Of a stretch of DNA of 64,000 nt, positions 36,919-46,134 are shown piece by piece. Numbering within the stretch: the stretch's first letter is position 1; every line of letters starts with the position of its first letter. The DNA is taken from the NCBI RefSeq assembly GCF_014203955.1, contig NZ_JACHKA010000001.1, positions 3,441,001 through 3,505,000 on the forward strand. Direction: 5' to 3'. The notes beneath the pieces were generated by a model, which was not told the origin of the DNA, did no database searches, and worked only from the letters and a program-made list of their open reading frames with translations. Source of the DNA: Sphingobium lignivorans (GTDB taxonomy: Bacteria > Pseudomonadota > Alphaproteobacteria > Sphingomonadales > Sphingomonadaceae). The translations under genes and the position numbers were made by a program.

Positions 36919-37119
36919 ATCATTCCCCTTTCAGAGTTAAGACGAAAATGCTGCGCCAATGGTGTAATGTTGCGCGAAACGAGATTCAAGGGAGATTCCG
37001 GGGGGTTCCCGAGCGCTGTTGCCGAAATGTCGCAGTTTTCATCACATGGGAGGACGACCGGGAACAGCGCCGGAATACAGGGTGCGTAACAATGACCAGC
37101 ACCAGAAAACGTTCCGCGA

Positions 37120-37617
37120 TTAAAGTGAAACGAGGCCATGAGTGCGCAGGGCGGAAAGAATGGCGAGCAGAGCGATCCGTGCCTGATCGTCCTGCACCGC
37201 GCCACCGGTGGGGTCGGCGATGGCCCCCTGTCGTGCGGAAACAACACGCTCGCCCCCAACATAGAAGCCATCCTCGCGCACCGGGCCGTCCACCCAGGCC
37301 GATCCGTCGAAACGCAGTTCATGGCCCCTGTCGATTGTCCAGGCGCGCCATCCCGCCGCCGGGCGCAGGAACAGCCAGCCCTGGCTCGTCCAGCCGGCGA
37401 CTGCGCCCTCCGCGTCCAGCCATGCGCCGGTGGCCCCGGTCGTTACGATCCAGCACTGGCCCGTCCCGGGATCCGCGGGCGGCGTGGCGATGTCCGCGCT
37501 TTCCACGATGAGCTGAACGGCCAGATCGAGCAGCGCAAGCGCCTCATTATGCGTGATCTCCTTTTGCGCTTGCCCGGCGGCAAGCAGCGGCAGGGCAAGC
37601 CGGTCGGTCGTAGCCAT
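37120..37617 (-). CDS. DUF2793 domain-containing protein (tail-fibre-like)
   Basis: A 165-aa protein, last gene of the GTA cluster. The N-terminal MATTDRLALPLLAAGQAQKEITHNEAL is the DUF2793 signature, followed by beta-rich repeats of Trp/Gly pairs (GAWLDAEGAVAGWTSQGWLFL) typical of carbohydrate-contacting fibre modules. The C-terminus is helical. TAGGAGGA precedes the ATG. DUF2793 proteins occur in phages and GTA-like loci; receptor binding is a guess. Confidence 0.85.
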   Translation of the reverse strand: MATTDRLALPLLAAGQAQKEITHNEALALLDLAVQLIVESADIATPPADPGTGQCWIVTTGATGAWLDAEGAVAGWTSQGWLFLRPAAGWRAWTIDRGHELRFDGSAWVDGPVREDGFYVGGERVVSARQGAIADPTGGAVQDDQARIALLAILSALRTHGLVSL

Positions 37618-37656
37618 GGGTAATTCCTCCTAATGTCGTGAACGTCTGCAGCGAGG

Positions 37657-39882
37657 TCAGGCGATGTCGAGCACGAGCGGGCGGCTCAGGCCCCACATGC
37701 CCCGCTGCCGGATTTCCATCCTCAGCGGATGCCCATCGGCAGCGAGCAGGTCCGCGCTCCGCTCGGCGGCACCATAAAGGGTGGCGTGAGTTGACGTTTC
37801 CCATTCCCGCAGGATGATGCCCCCGGCGGTCACCCGCAGCAGATAGGCTTCCGTCTCCTCCCCCAGCGGGCTGTCGGCATGGTCCGACCAGAGCCAGCCG
37901 AGACGGCTGCGCCTGATCCAGCCGATCGACAGGTCCCCGCCCCCGGCGGGCTTTACGCGGCCATGCACCGGAGAGAGCGGCAGCATGGCGATGCCTTCGA
38001 TTGCCCTGTGTGAAACGGCCGGGGTCAGATCGCCGCTGCCGATGGCTTTCAGCGTCAGCAACCGTCCCGCATCAGCGGATGTCAGCGCCACGGCCGCGAG
38101 TCGCGCGGGATCGAGGAAAAGGAAGCGCTCGCCAGCCTCATGGGTGACCGCCGCCCATTCCGTACCGCGCCAGCCGCGGATCAGGCGGGACAGGCGATAG
38201 CGCCGGGGCGCCAGCGGTTCGGCCTCTCCGAACAGCAGCATTTCCTGCCCAATCTGGCAGGGATTGCCGCCGCTGATGAGCGCATCGTCCTCGATCGAGG
38301 TCAGCGCGTCGGCCGCATTGTCGAGTTCCACCTCGACGTAGCTGCGGCGATCGATGCGCCACGCCGCGCCGGCCGGCAGCGCGGTCAACGCCGTGCCGAT
38401 CACGGCCCGCGGCGCGGTGCGGCCGATCGGCTCGTCGCCCGGCGGATCGGTAAGGGTCCGGAACAGCGCAGCGCGGCGCCAGCCTGCGTCGGCGCCCGTC
38501 GCTGCGACGCAGACCTGCGGCGCCGTGGCCAGCGTCGCCCCGTCCGGCGGCCATTCTACGATTGCGAGGCTGGTCGGCCCCTGCGCCAGATCCGGCTCGC
38601 GCACCACGGCGCCCGGATCGCCTGCGGATGCGTCCGGCCGCGCACCCGCCCGCACCGCGCGCAGCGTCAGGCGCACGGCCATGTCTTCCCAGTCGCTCGC
38701 CTCGACGAGCCAGCGCCCCGGTTCGCCCTCCAGCGCCACGATGTCGCCCGGGGCAAGATCGAGTGCGGTCCAGTCCATGGCGCGCGTGCAGCGGCTGCGC
38801 TCGCGCCCCGCGGCGCGCAGCCGCTGCCCGGCGAGTGTGCGGGCCTGCGTCGCGGTCAGTACGGCCGGGAGATCGAGGCTCTCCTCGCGCAGCCCCGGCC
38901 CCGGCCGTTCCGCCGACTGGCTGCCGATCTGGAAGTCGCGGTCGGGATCATGATGGCGGATGGTGAGGCGTGCCGGCACGGTCTCGATGGCGTCCCGGCG
39001 CTTCGTTCCCTCTTCCACGGCCCGGCCATCCAGACTTCGGATCGCGTGGGCGCGCGCCAGCGTCCGGCCCGTCCAGGTGCCGCGACCGAGCGCGGCGGCC
39101 CCTTCCCGCTCCCGCCAGCGCATCCCGAAGACGTCCGTCAGCGGCGTCACCGTCTCGCGCAGGTTGCTTCCCTCGGCGGCAAAGCCGGCAAGATGCGGCT
39201 CGTCCTCGTCTCCGGCATGGGTCACGGGCTCGCCCGCCAGATCGGAGAGGATCGACGCGAGGCCCGGCGGCGCGGCGTCCGCGAACAGCTCGAAGGTCAG
39301 CGAGGGAATGCGGTTGCCGAAATCGGCAAGGTCCAGTCCCTCGAACAGCACATAGGCGCAGCCCCGGCAGGCCGGCGCCGCCGCGATGCCCACATCCGCC
39401 GCGATCAGCGGATCGACCGGCTGGTCCTCCCCGCCATGATGGATGCGAAAGGCGCTTACCGGCGATTTCCAGTCGCCTGCCGCGCCGCGCAGCAGGTTAC
39501 CGTCCGCCCAGATGCGGCCGATGCCGGCGATCGGACGGGAGGAAAGCGCCACCGCGAAGCTTGCCGAATAGCTGTAGCGCGTGATGCTCGGCTGGCCCTT
39601 CCCGCCCCCGCTGGTGCTGCTGCTCTCGATGAGATCGGTGGACCAGATCACCGTGCCCGCCACGCGCACCGTCCCGTAGATGCGCGGAATGCGCGCGCCA
39701 TATCGGGAGGTCTGGACCTGCAGGTCGTTCAGGCGCGGGCCGGATTGCGGGCCGGGGCGAAAGATCAGACCGTCAATCGCCTGCCCCGCCACCGCGCCGA
39801 TGGCGCCGCCCATGGCCGCGCCGATCGCACCCAGCGGTCCGCCGATCACGCTGCCCAGCGCCGTCAGAACAAGTGTCGCCAT
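37657..39882 (-). CDS. GTA host-specificity / phage tail protein (gp15-like)
   Basis: A 741-aa tail-tip protein. It opens with a Gly/Ala-rich hydrophobic segment (GSVIGGPLGAIGAAMGGAIGA) and then the conserved stretch RLNDLQVQTSRYGARIPRIYG found in GTA gp15 and related phage tail-tip proteins. A mid-region region binds as the hub (SLTFELFAD) and the rest is beta-rich. It is much shorter than the R. capsulatus gp15 (about 1300 aa) and shows no obvious TIM-barrel section; a barrel-like section sits in the DUF2460 gene instead (an inference). Confidence 0.8.
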   Translation of the reverse strand: MATLVLTALGSVIGGPLGAIGAAMGGAIGAVAGQAIDGLIFRPGPQSGPRLNDLQVQTSRYGARIPRIYGTVRVAGTVIWSTDLIESSSTSGGGKGQPSITRYSYSASFAVALSSRPIAGIGRIWADGNLLRGAAGDWKSPVSAFRIHHGGEDQPVDPLIAADVGIAAAPACRGCAYVLFEGLDLADFGNRIPSLTFELFADAAPPGLASILSDLAGEPVTHAGDEDEPHLAGFAAEGSNLRETVTPLTDVFGMRWREREGAAALGRGTWTGRTLARAHAIRSLDGRAVEEGTKRRDAIETVPARLTIRHHDPDRDFQIGSQSAERPGPGLREESLDLPAVLTATQARTLAGQRLRAAGRERSRCTRAMDWTALDLAPGDIVALEGEPGRWLVEASDWEDMAVRLTLRAVRAGARPDASAGDPGAVVREPDLAQGPTSLAIVEWPPDGATLATAPQVCVAATGADAGWRRAALFRTLTDPPGDEPIGRTAPRAVIGTALTALPAGAAWRIDRRSYVEVELDNAADALTSIEDDALISGGNPCQIGQEMLLFGEAEPLAPRRYRLSRLIRGWRGTEWAAVTHEAGERFLFLDPARLAAVALTSADAGRLLTLKAIGSGDLTPAVSHRAIEGIAMLPLSPVHGRVKPAGGGDLSIGWIRRSRLGWLWSDHADSPLGEETEAYLLRVTAGGIILREWETSTHATLYGAAERSADLLAADGHPLRMEIRQRGMWGLSRPLVLDIA

Positions 39883-39886
39883 GTCT

Positions 39887-40300
39887 CTAGCTCCCTTCCT
39901 CTCGCGGCGCGCATCGCCAGCGCCCGAGCAGCGGCCAGGGGGATGGCGGCGGCATCAGCACGGCGCGGCCAAGCCCGGCATGGGCATGGACCAGCCCCCG
40001 GCGGGTCTCGATCATGAGATGAAGCTGCATCGGCCCGCTGCGCACCAGCAGGATGTCGCCCGGCCGGGGATCGTCCGCCGGCAGCAGGCCGGCCTCGCGC
40101 AGGGCGGCGGCGGCATGGTCGGGCGCGGTTCCCCGCAGCCGGTAGGCCGGCAGGCGGTGCACCGGCACGCCCGCGCGCCGCAGCGCCAGCGCCGCGAGCC
40201 CCACGCAGTCCAGGCCGGTCCGCTCGGAGCGCCCGTGCAGCCGGAATGGCGCACCGACCAGCGCCAGCGCTTCGGCCGCGATGGAATCGTGAAGGGTCAT
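39887..40300 (-). CDS. GTA NlpC/P60 peptidase (gp14-like)
   Basis: A 137-aa cysteine peptidase of the NlpC/P60 clan. The nucleophile Cys32 is in GLDCVGL, and a catalytic His candidate lies in MQLHLMIE. In GTA and siphophage tail tips this domain trims peptidoglycan during DNA entry. It follows the hub gene by 3 bases. Confidence 0.88.
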   Translation of the reverse strand: MTLHDSIAAEALALVGAPFRLHGRSERTGLDCVGLAALALRRAGVPVHRLPAYRLRGTAPDHAAAALREAGLLPADDPRPGDILLVRSGPMQLHLMIETRRGLVHAHAGLGRAVLMPPPSPWPLLGRWRCAPREEGS

Positions 40301-40303
40301 CGT

Positions 40304-41125
40304 TCAGCTCCCGGGATAGCGCGTCAGCAGGTCCATGCCCGGCAGATGCGGCTCGCCGCGAAAATTGGCGGCATTGGCGAAGCGGGCGGCGCAGGTGGCG
40401 AGGCGCTTGTCGCAGCCTTGCGTCAGCAGCGCCCGGCTCCCCGTGGCGACCGGAAAGGGCGGCGGTTCCGACAGGAAGAGACGCGCGTCATCCTGATCGA
40501 TGATCGTCTGCACCAGCCCGGCATTCGCGCCATCGAGCCAGCGCAGGTTGCCGAAGGGATAGGCGCCCGGGCCCAGTCCGGCGCATGTCACGGCATCGTC
40601 CGCCACGTCTTCGATTACCACGACCATGCGCAGCGGCCGCAGGTCGACCCGGCAGGCCCGGTCGCCAAGCTGCGCCCGGCAGGTCGGGCTGGTGACTGGC
40701 GTCACCGGCCTGTCGAGCATCGCCCCGATGTGCGAGCGCAGCGCCACCGAATAGCTTTCGCCCTGCTGCTCGACGCTGCCCAGCGTGCCGCGCGCCAGCT
40801 CCAGCCAGAGTTCGCCGGGCCGCGCCCAGTCGGTGAGATGCAGCAGCAGCGTCGCGCCGTCCCATCGCCCCGCGTCGAGGTCATCCTGCGTGATCGCGGC
40901 GGAGCTGAGCGCGCCGCGCACGTCGGTCAGTTCCGCCGTACCGTCGCCGCCGCGCAGCAGGGCGCCGGGTACAAGGCCGGGCGCGGGGCGATAAGTGAGC
41001 CCGTTCATGGTGATCGGTCGGTCATGGCTGGTGAGGCCAAGCGTTACGCCGTCGCGCCGTTCCAGCCGCCAGCAGAAGGCGAAGGCGCAGAGCGGCCCGG
41101 CGAGCATGTCGGTCAGCGCGGTCAT
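40304..41125 (-). CDS. DUF2163 domain-containing tail protein (gp13-like hub)
   Basis: A 273-aa protein of the DUF2163 / phage BR0599 family, a tail-tip hub component. It begins MTALTDMLAGPLCAFAFCWRLERRDG, and the C-terminal half has QGCDKRLATCAARFANAANFRG with three Cys that typify the family. The ATG overlaps the previous stop by 4 nt. Confidence 0.88.
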   Translation of the reverse strand: MTALTDMLAGPLCAFAFCWRLERRDGVTLGLTSHDRPITMNGLTYRPAPGLVPGALLRGGDGTAELTDVRGALSSAAITQDDLDAGRWDGATLLLHLTDWARPGELWLELARGTLGSVEQQGESYSVALRSHIGAMLDRPVTPVTSPTCRAQLGDRACRVDLRPLRMVVVIEDVADDAVTCAGLGPGAYPFGNLRWLDGANAGLVQTIIDQDDARLFLSEPPPFPVATGSRALLTQGCDKRLATCAARFANAANFRGEPHLPGMDLLTRYPGS

Positions 41126-43452
41126 TCGCGGATTTCCACCAACGGGACCGAGGGCACCGCGCCTGCCGCGAAGGTCTCCCGGTCGATGTCCAGACGATCC
41201 TCCGCGAACCGCACCGGCACGTCGAACAGGAAGCCCGCGGTCACGCTCGTGCCCGCGGCCGGGGCGGTCTCGAAAGCGATCTGGCCGAGGCCGGCATGAT
41301 GCCACCCGCCCGCCTGCTCGACCCCGTCCAGCGCGACCCGGATCGTGCCCTCTTCCGGCCGGGTGATGAAGCGCACCTGCGCGTCCGGTCCTTCGCCATA
41401 GCGCTTGAGCAGGCGGAAGTGCGCCGTCGCGCCGTCGCCGGTGCCGAGGCTCTGGTCGGTCGCGCTCACCATGGCGCCGGATGACGCGGATGCATGATCG
41501 AAGGGATCGCGGAAACGAAAGCCCCGCGCCGCGCCTCGTCGCGCCCGGAAGAAGGCGATCAGCGTCGCGATGTCCGCTTCGGAGCGCACGCCCGGTCCGG
41601 CGTCGAAATGGAGCCGCGCGTCCGCCCACTGGGTGCTGCGCTGTTCATGGCCGGACACGCTTTCGATCACGCGCGTCGAGAAGGTCGGCGCCACTTGCGC
41701 CCGGCGGCCGATGTCGAGCGGAAAGGCGATGTCGTCGAATGCCTGCACGTCGGCGTCTCCCTGAAGATCGAAGAATGTGAAGCCGTCCCGCGCGACCTGC
41801 GGCAGTGCCCAGATGAATGTCGCGGCATGGCCGCGCTCCATCGCTGCTTCCGCCGCCGCCGCGATCCGCGACCAGGCGGTCGCCGTCTCGTCGGCCGCCA
41901 GCCCGGCGGGCACGAAGCCGGCGAGATAATGCTGTGCACCGGGGGGATAGCCGAGCCGCGCGTTCATCGCCGCGCGTCCCGCCGCCGAGAGCGCCACGCG
42001 CCCTTCCGTCACCCAGTCATAATCCTCGATCTGCAGCCGGTCGAAGGCCGGCGCCGCCCAGCCGACCGGCACGTTCGCCCGCTTGAGCTCCGGCGCGGCA
42101 GGGTCGAGCACGCTCGGGAGATAGACCAGCAGCAGCGTCTCCGCTTCGATCGCTTCGTCCAGCACCGCTTCCCGCACCGTCGCCGTGGAGGCCGCGAGCA
42201 ACGCACCCGCTTCGTCGAGCAAGGCGATCTGCGCCGCGTCGAGCGGGCCACGCACGGTCGGGATTTCCGGTGGCGCGCCGCCCAGCGCCAGCCGCGCGGC
42301 ATCGTCATAGAGGCAGGGCCGCCCGTCCGGCATGATCCACCACCAGGGCTCGCCGATCTGGAACCGCACCGCCAGCCCCGCGTCGCGCACGATGGCGACG
42401 AAGGCGCGGGCCACTGCCGCCAGATAGGCCGTCGCGCCGTCATGCGCCGGGGAGAGCAGGGTCGATGGCGGCACCCATCCGGTCAGGGCCGGTGCCCCGT
42501 CCCAGGCCCGCTGCTTCCAGGCCGCCGGGCAATAGGCATCGAACAGCTCGTATGAGAGCGAGAGGATGAGCCCGAACCCCAGCGCCACGCAGCGCGCCGC
42601 GAAGTCCGCGTGCCAGCGCGCGCAGGGCATCGCCAGAGCACCGCCGGCCAGACTCGCCTCGAAGCCGTCGGAGACGGGCGCGAGCCGCATATAATGGCTC
42701 ATGCCGACATAATGATTGATCGCGCCGCGATAGCCCAGCGCCAGCGCCTGCCGCAGCAGCCGCTCGGGCGTCTGGTTATAGGTGTCGTCATAGCCAGTCG
42801 CGATGGAAAGGCCGTGCTCGGGCACCATGATGTCCCCGATGGCGAGCACCGAACCCGGGCCGTCGCAGCGCATGCCGCTGATCTCGACCCAGGCCTCGGC
42901 CGCTTCCGGGAACAGCGTGTCGCCCGCGTCATAAGCCGCCGGTACGAGGGAAATGAACATTCGGTCGATGTCGCCGGGATAGACGGCGTCGGCTTCGTCG
43001 GGCAGCAGGAAACCGCCATTGAGCGCATCGAAATCGAGCGTGATCCGCGCATCTTCCGGATCGCCCGCCGCGTAGTTCCACAGCCGCACATACCATGAGC
43101 GGGGCACGCCGGAGGCATCCCGCCCCTCGATGGTCAGGGTCGGCCCGTGGACCGCATCCAGCGGCTTCATGCCTGCGCTGCGCCAGCGGAAGGACAGCCG
43201 GCAACCGCCATGGTCCCGCCGCGTCTCGTAGCGCAGCAACGGATGATCCCAGCGGTCCTCCGACTCCCAGATGAGGCCCGCAAGATCACCCGAGCCGTGG
43301 AACACCGCGTCGATGCGCAGTCCGTCCGCGCCCTGCGTCACGACCGAGGCCATCATCGGCCGGGGGAAATCGACCGTCCAGAACGGCGGCGAGAAGCGCT
43401 TGATGACGCCGCTCTCCTGATGGCGCCGGGCATCGGCCAGCCAGTAAGCCAT
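41122..43452 (-). CDS. DUF2460 tail protein with large N-terminal glycoside-hydrolase-like region
   Basis: A 776-aa protein. The last about 210 residues (STRVIESVSGHEQRSTQWADARL, RRGAARGFRFRDPFDH) are DUF2460, the GTA gp12-type distal-tail fold normally about 210 aa. The first about 560 residues contain ALGYRGAINHYVG, LGFGLILSLSYELFDAYCP and IGEPWWWIMPDG, which read like a TIM-barrel hydrolase or tail-sheath-like barrel. This is therefore a fusion relative to R. capsulatus. GGAAGGA precedes the ATG. Whether the barrel is catalytic cannot be seen. Confidence 0.8.
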   Translation of the reverse strand: MAYWLADARRHQESGVIKRFSPPFWTVDFPRPMMASVVTQGADGLRIDAVFHGSGDLAGLIWESEDRWDHPLLRYETRRDHGGCRLSFRWRSAGMKPLDAVHGPTLTIEGRDASGVPRSWYVRLWNYAAGDPEDARITLDFDALNGGFLLPDEADAVYPGDIDRMFISLVPAAYDAGDTLFPEAAEAWVEISGMRCDGPGSVLAIGDIMVPEHGLSIATGYDDTYNQTPERLLRQALALGYRGAINHYVGMSHYMRLAPVSDGFEASLAGGALAMPCARWHADFAARCVALGFGLILSLSYELFDAYCPAAWKQRAWDGAPALTGWVPPSTLLSPAHDGATAYLAAVARAFVAIVRDAGLAVRFQIGEPWWWIMPDGRPCLYDDAARLALGGAPPEIPTVRGPLDAAQIALLDEAGALLAASTATVREAVLDEAIEAETLLLVYLPSVLDPAAPELKRANVPVGWAAPAFDRLQIEDYDWVTEGRVALSAAGRAAMNARLGYPPGAQHYLAGFVPAGLAADETATAWSRIAAAAEAAMERGHAATFIWALPQVARDGFTFFDLQGDADVQAFDDIAFPLDIGRRAQVAPTFSTRVIESVSGHEQRSTQWADARLHFDAGPGVRSEADIATLIAFFRARRGAARGFRFRDPFDHASASSGAMVSATDQSLGTGDGATAHFRLLKRYGEGPDAQVRFITRPEEGTIRVALDGVEQAGGWHHAGLGQIAFETAPAAGTSVTAGFLFDVPVRFAEDRLDIDRETFAAGAVPSVPLVEIRE

Positions 43453-43532
43453 GGTTTTTCCTTCCGATAGCGCAAGTGAATCGACGCGGACCGCACGCTT
43501 TCCGGATGGCGATTTTCCGGAAAGGGTCGCCG

Positions 43533-44126
43533 CTATTCCATCAGCGCACCGCGCACCGCCCGGGCCACTTGCCGCGCACTGCGGGCGAGCGCGCGCGGCG
43601 CGTCCTGCCCGGTGCCTTGGACGGTGATCGCCACGCGCACGTCCCGCGCGGCGCCCGGCCCCCCGGCCCCGGGCAGGATTTGCCCGCTGCTCGTCGGCAG
43701 GAACAGCTCGGGCCCGCGCTCGCCGACCAGATAGGCGCGGCCGGGCGCGACCGGCCCGCCGGTCGCCCGGCCCGGCAGACCCAACAGTCCGGCGACCAGG
43801 CTCGTCCCCAGTCCCGCAAGGCCGGCCTGCCCCGCGCTGCCGCCGCCCAGCGCCGCGTTCATGCCGTTGCGCACGGCCGCCTGCGCGATCTGCGCCATCA
43901 CGGAGAGCGCGACCTTGCCCAGATCCTCGAAGCCGAACCGCCCCGTCCTCACCGCGCGCAGCAGGCCGGCTTCGATCGTCCGGCTTGCCCGCTCGGCGCC
44001 GGAGGCAAGCTGGGCGATCTCGTCGCGCAGTCCGGCGGCCTCGCCGCGCGTGCGCGCCAACTCCGCCTGCGCCGTCTGCCAGTCGCCGTCATTCGGCCAG
44101 TCCTCGTCCATCGCGTGCTCATTCAT
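43533..44126 (-). CDS. Short tail tape-measure protein (gp11-like)
   Basis: A 197-aa protein: N-terminal coiled coil (QTAQAELARTRGEAAGLRDEIAQLASGAE), then an Ala/Gly-rich hydrophobic region (SAGQAGLAGLGTSLVAGLLG), as in tape measures. Tape-measure length sets tail length, and about 200 aa implies a very short tail tube, as in GTA particles. It overlaps the preceding chaperone gene by 8 nt (ATGAATGA). Confidence 0.8.
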   Translation of the reverse strand: MNEHAMDEDWPNDGDWQTAQAELARTRGEAAGLRDEIAQLASGAERASRTIEAGLLRAVRTGRFGFEDLGKVALSVMAQIAQAAVRNGMNAALGGGSAGQAGLAGLGTSLVAGLLGLPGRATGGPVAPGRAYLVGERGPELFLPTSSGQILPGAGGPGAARDVRVAITVQGTGQDAPRALARSARQVARAVRGALME

Positions 44127-44334
44127 CGGGATGTGCCTCCATCAATTGCCCCAGCGAGGCCCGGTCCAGCGGATTGCCCGCCCCCACCGTGCCGCTCGCA
44201 TCGCCGATCGCCCGCAGCGCGGCGAAGGCGTCGGCCAGTTCGTCAGGCGTGGCGCGCCAGAATTCGTCCGGCCGCCAGCCGAGCAGCAGGCCCGCCTGTC
44301 CCGCGAGCCGTCGCGCCGCCTGCGCAAAGCTCAT
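44119..44334 (-). CDS. Phage tail assembly chaperone-like (DUF2376-type)
   Basis: A 71-aa protein beginning MSFAQAARRLAGQAGLLLGWRPDEFWRATP; the tryptophan pair WRPDEFW is characteristic of the small GTA tail-assembly protein (rcc01693-like). It overlaps the previous stop by 4 nt. Confidence 0.75.
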   Translation of the reverse strand: MSFAQAARRLAGQAGLLLGWRPDEFWRATPDELADAFAALRAIGDASGTVGAGNPLDRASLGQLMEAHPDE

Positions 44335-44645
44335 TGCACGCCGGCCAGCGCCTGCCGCAGGATCGCGCGGATCGCCGGCATGGCGGCGCCCAGTCCCTGC
44401 GCCAGCAGCGCCTCGCCCAGCGTGGCCCGCGCCATCGTCTCCGGCCGGTCGACAAGGCAATGCCAAAGCAGCGCTTCCATCTCCGCGAGCGTCAGTCGCC
44501 CTTCGGCCGCCCGGTCGACCAGCGCCAGCAGCGGCCCCGTCTCGCTTTCCGCCGCCACCAGCGCGGCGAAGCTGGGGCGCACCGTCATCAGCCGGTCGCC
44601 GACGCACAGCGTCGCCTCGCCGCGGGCAGGATTGGCGCCGCTCAC
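44331..44645 (-). CDS. GTA tail chaperone protein (gp10-like)
   Basis: A 104-aa alpha-helical protein. The gene-transfer-agent family signature lies in the N-terminal half (GDRLMTVRPSFAALVAAESETG) followed by LTLAEMEALLWHC. It starts with ATG overlapping the tail-tube stop by 4 nt. Confidence 0.78.
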   Translation of the reverse strand: MSGANPARGEATLCVGDRLMTVRPSFAALVAAESETGPLLALVDRAAEGRLTLAEMEALLWHCLVDRPETMARATLGEALLAQGLGAAMPAIRAILRQALAGVQ

Positions 44646-45049
44646 AGCGCGCTCACCGCGCCGGAACTTTCCAGGCTGAGCGTGTAGGTCCGCTCGCCAT
44701 TATAGTCCCCGGCATAGTCGAGCCGCGTCACGAGGAAGCGACCGCGCAGCCGCTCCCCGCTTTCAAAGCTCAGCTCATAGTCGTCGATCGCGCCGCCCAG
44801 CGCATGGTCGCGCAGCCGCACTTCCGCTGCCGAGCCGGTGAAGATGCCCGCGCCCGACACGCTCACCGAGCGTACGCCCGCGCCCGGCAGCAATTGCCGC
44901 CAGCCCCCCGAATCCTTGGACGTGATGTTCACGGCCTCGCCATTCACGGAGAGCTGCGTCGCGCGCAGCCCGGCGATGGTCGCGTAAGTCACCGGCGCAC
45001 CGCCGTCGCCGATCTTGAGCAGGAATGCACTGCCCTTCTCCACTGCCAT
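44642..45049 (-). CDS. Major tail (tube) protein (gp9-like)
   Basis: A 135-aa tail-tube subunit of the TP901-1 type: MAVEKGSAFLLKIGDGG, followed by NGEAVNITSKDSGGWRQLL, SGAGIFTG and GRFLVTRLDYAGDYNGERTY. Ribosome-binding site AAGGAAG lies 7 nt before the ATG at 45049. The longer upstream frame lacks coding character. Confidence 0.88.
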   Translation of the reverse strand: MAVEKGSAFLLKIGDGGAPVTYATIAGLRATQLSVNGEAVNITSKDSGGWRQLLPGAGVRSVSVSGAGIFTGSAAEVRLRDHALGGAIDDYELSFESGERLRGRFLVTRLDYAGDYNGERTYTLSLESSGAVSAL

Positions 45050-45098
45050 GAGGTCTTCCTTTCGCTTCGTGATGATGTGAGAGAGCCGGGGCGCTTCG

Positions 45099-45494
45099 TC
45101 AGTGCAGCCGTGCGATCCGCACGGCATAATCGAGGCTCGCGCGCCAGGCCGTCCGCCCATGGGCAATGCTCGTGCGCGCCCGGTTCAGAGCGGTGATCCG
45201 CCACGTGCCCAGATCGCCCTCCATGGCGCGGAGCACGCTGTCGATCCGCTCGATCGCCGATGTCATCCGGACGGAATCGTCGCTGCGCACCGTCAGCAGC
45301 AGCGGCTGGCGCAGGGCCAGCCCGTCCACGCCCCGCGCCCCCCAGCCGGTTCCCGCCGGATCGCCGACCAGCAGCCAGGGCGGGCTGGCCTTCATCCGCT
45401 CGCCATCGGCGACAAGGTTGACCAGCGCCATGAGCGCCGCGTCGTCCCGCAACGCCGCGAGGATCGCGCCGCGCACGGCGACGGCGCCGCTCAT
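45099..45494 (-). CDS. DUF3168 tail terminator/completion protein (gp8-like)
   Basis: A 131-aa protein of DUF3168, the tail-terminator ring of siphophages and GTAs. Visible core: MSGAVAVRGAILAALRDDAAL and LRQPLLLTVRSDD, then a C-terminal AWRASLDYAVRIARLH. The ATG at 45494 overlaps the connector stop (ATGA). The head-closure gene expected between this and the connector was not found. Confidence 0.85.
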   Translation of the reverse strand: MSGAVAVRGAILAALRDDAALMALVNLVADGERMKASPPWLLVGDPAGTGWGARGVDGLALRQPLLLTVRSDDSVRMTSAIERIDSVLRAMEGDLGTWRITALNRARTSIAHGRTAWRASLDYAVRIARLH

Positions 45495-46030
45495 GCCAGC
45501 ACCATGCGCCGCCAGGGCCGCAGCAGCGCGCTGACCGATGCCGGCAGCTCCGTTTCCAGCCCTTCGCGTCGCGCATGGCGCTCGCCCGCCAGCCGCACGA
45601 TGGCATGGCGGATCGCGTCCGGCAGGGCCGCCGCCTCGCTGGCGAGCCCCGCGACATAAGTCACGCGGATGCGGCCCGCAGCGCCGGGATTGGCCACACG
45701 CACGCGCCCGGTGCCGTCCGCGCCGATGTCGATCGTGTAGTTTTCGACCGGCAAGGTGAATTCCGCGCCCTCCGCCGGAATGCCGAAAACTGCGGTGATC
45801 GCCTGCACCGGCCGGATCGCCAGCGGCCGCCATGCGCTGGCGGCGGGGACGATCTCGTCCACCGCCCGCGCGATCAGCAGCTGGCCGATAAAGCGCTCCG
45901 CGGTTTCGCTGGCGGCGCGAATGAGGCCGGTCAGTGCCGCATCCTCGTCCGGCAGGCTGATCTGCAGATAGGCCTTGAGGTCGTCGAGCGGCACCGCGAG
46001 CGGCCCGCCGGTCGAGATCGTGACAGTCAT
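45491..46030 (-). CDS. Phage head-tail connector protein (gp6-like)
   Basis: A 179-aa protein. LDDLKAYLQISLPDEDAAL with RAASETAERFIGQLL matches the gp6/YqbG-type connector family that binds below the portal. The ATG at 46030 (MTVTISTGG) has no clear ribosome-binding site. It follows the capsid gene by 104 bases. Confidence 0.82.
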   Translation of the reverse strand: MTVTISTGGPLAVPLDDLKAYLQISLPDEDAALTGLIRAASETAERFIGQLLIARAVDEIVPAASAWRPLAIRPVQAITAVFGIPAEGAEFTLPVENYTIDIGADGTGRVRVANPGAAGRIRVTYVAGLASEAAALPDAIRHAIVRLAGERHARREGLETELPASVSALLRPWRRMVLA

Positions 46031-46134
46031 GAGGGAGTGCGCCTTTCGCGTGAGAATCGCGGGAGAAGAAAAAGCGCCATGCCGGCGGGGAGGAACCGGC
46101 ATGGCGCTGCACCGGGCGGGGCCCGGCGCGATGC

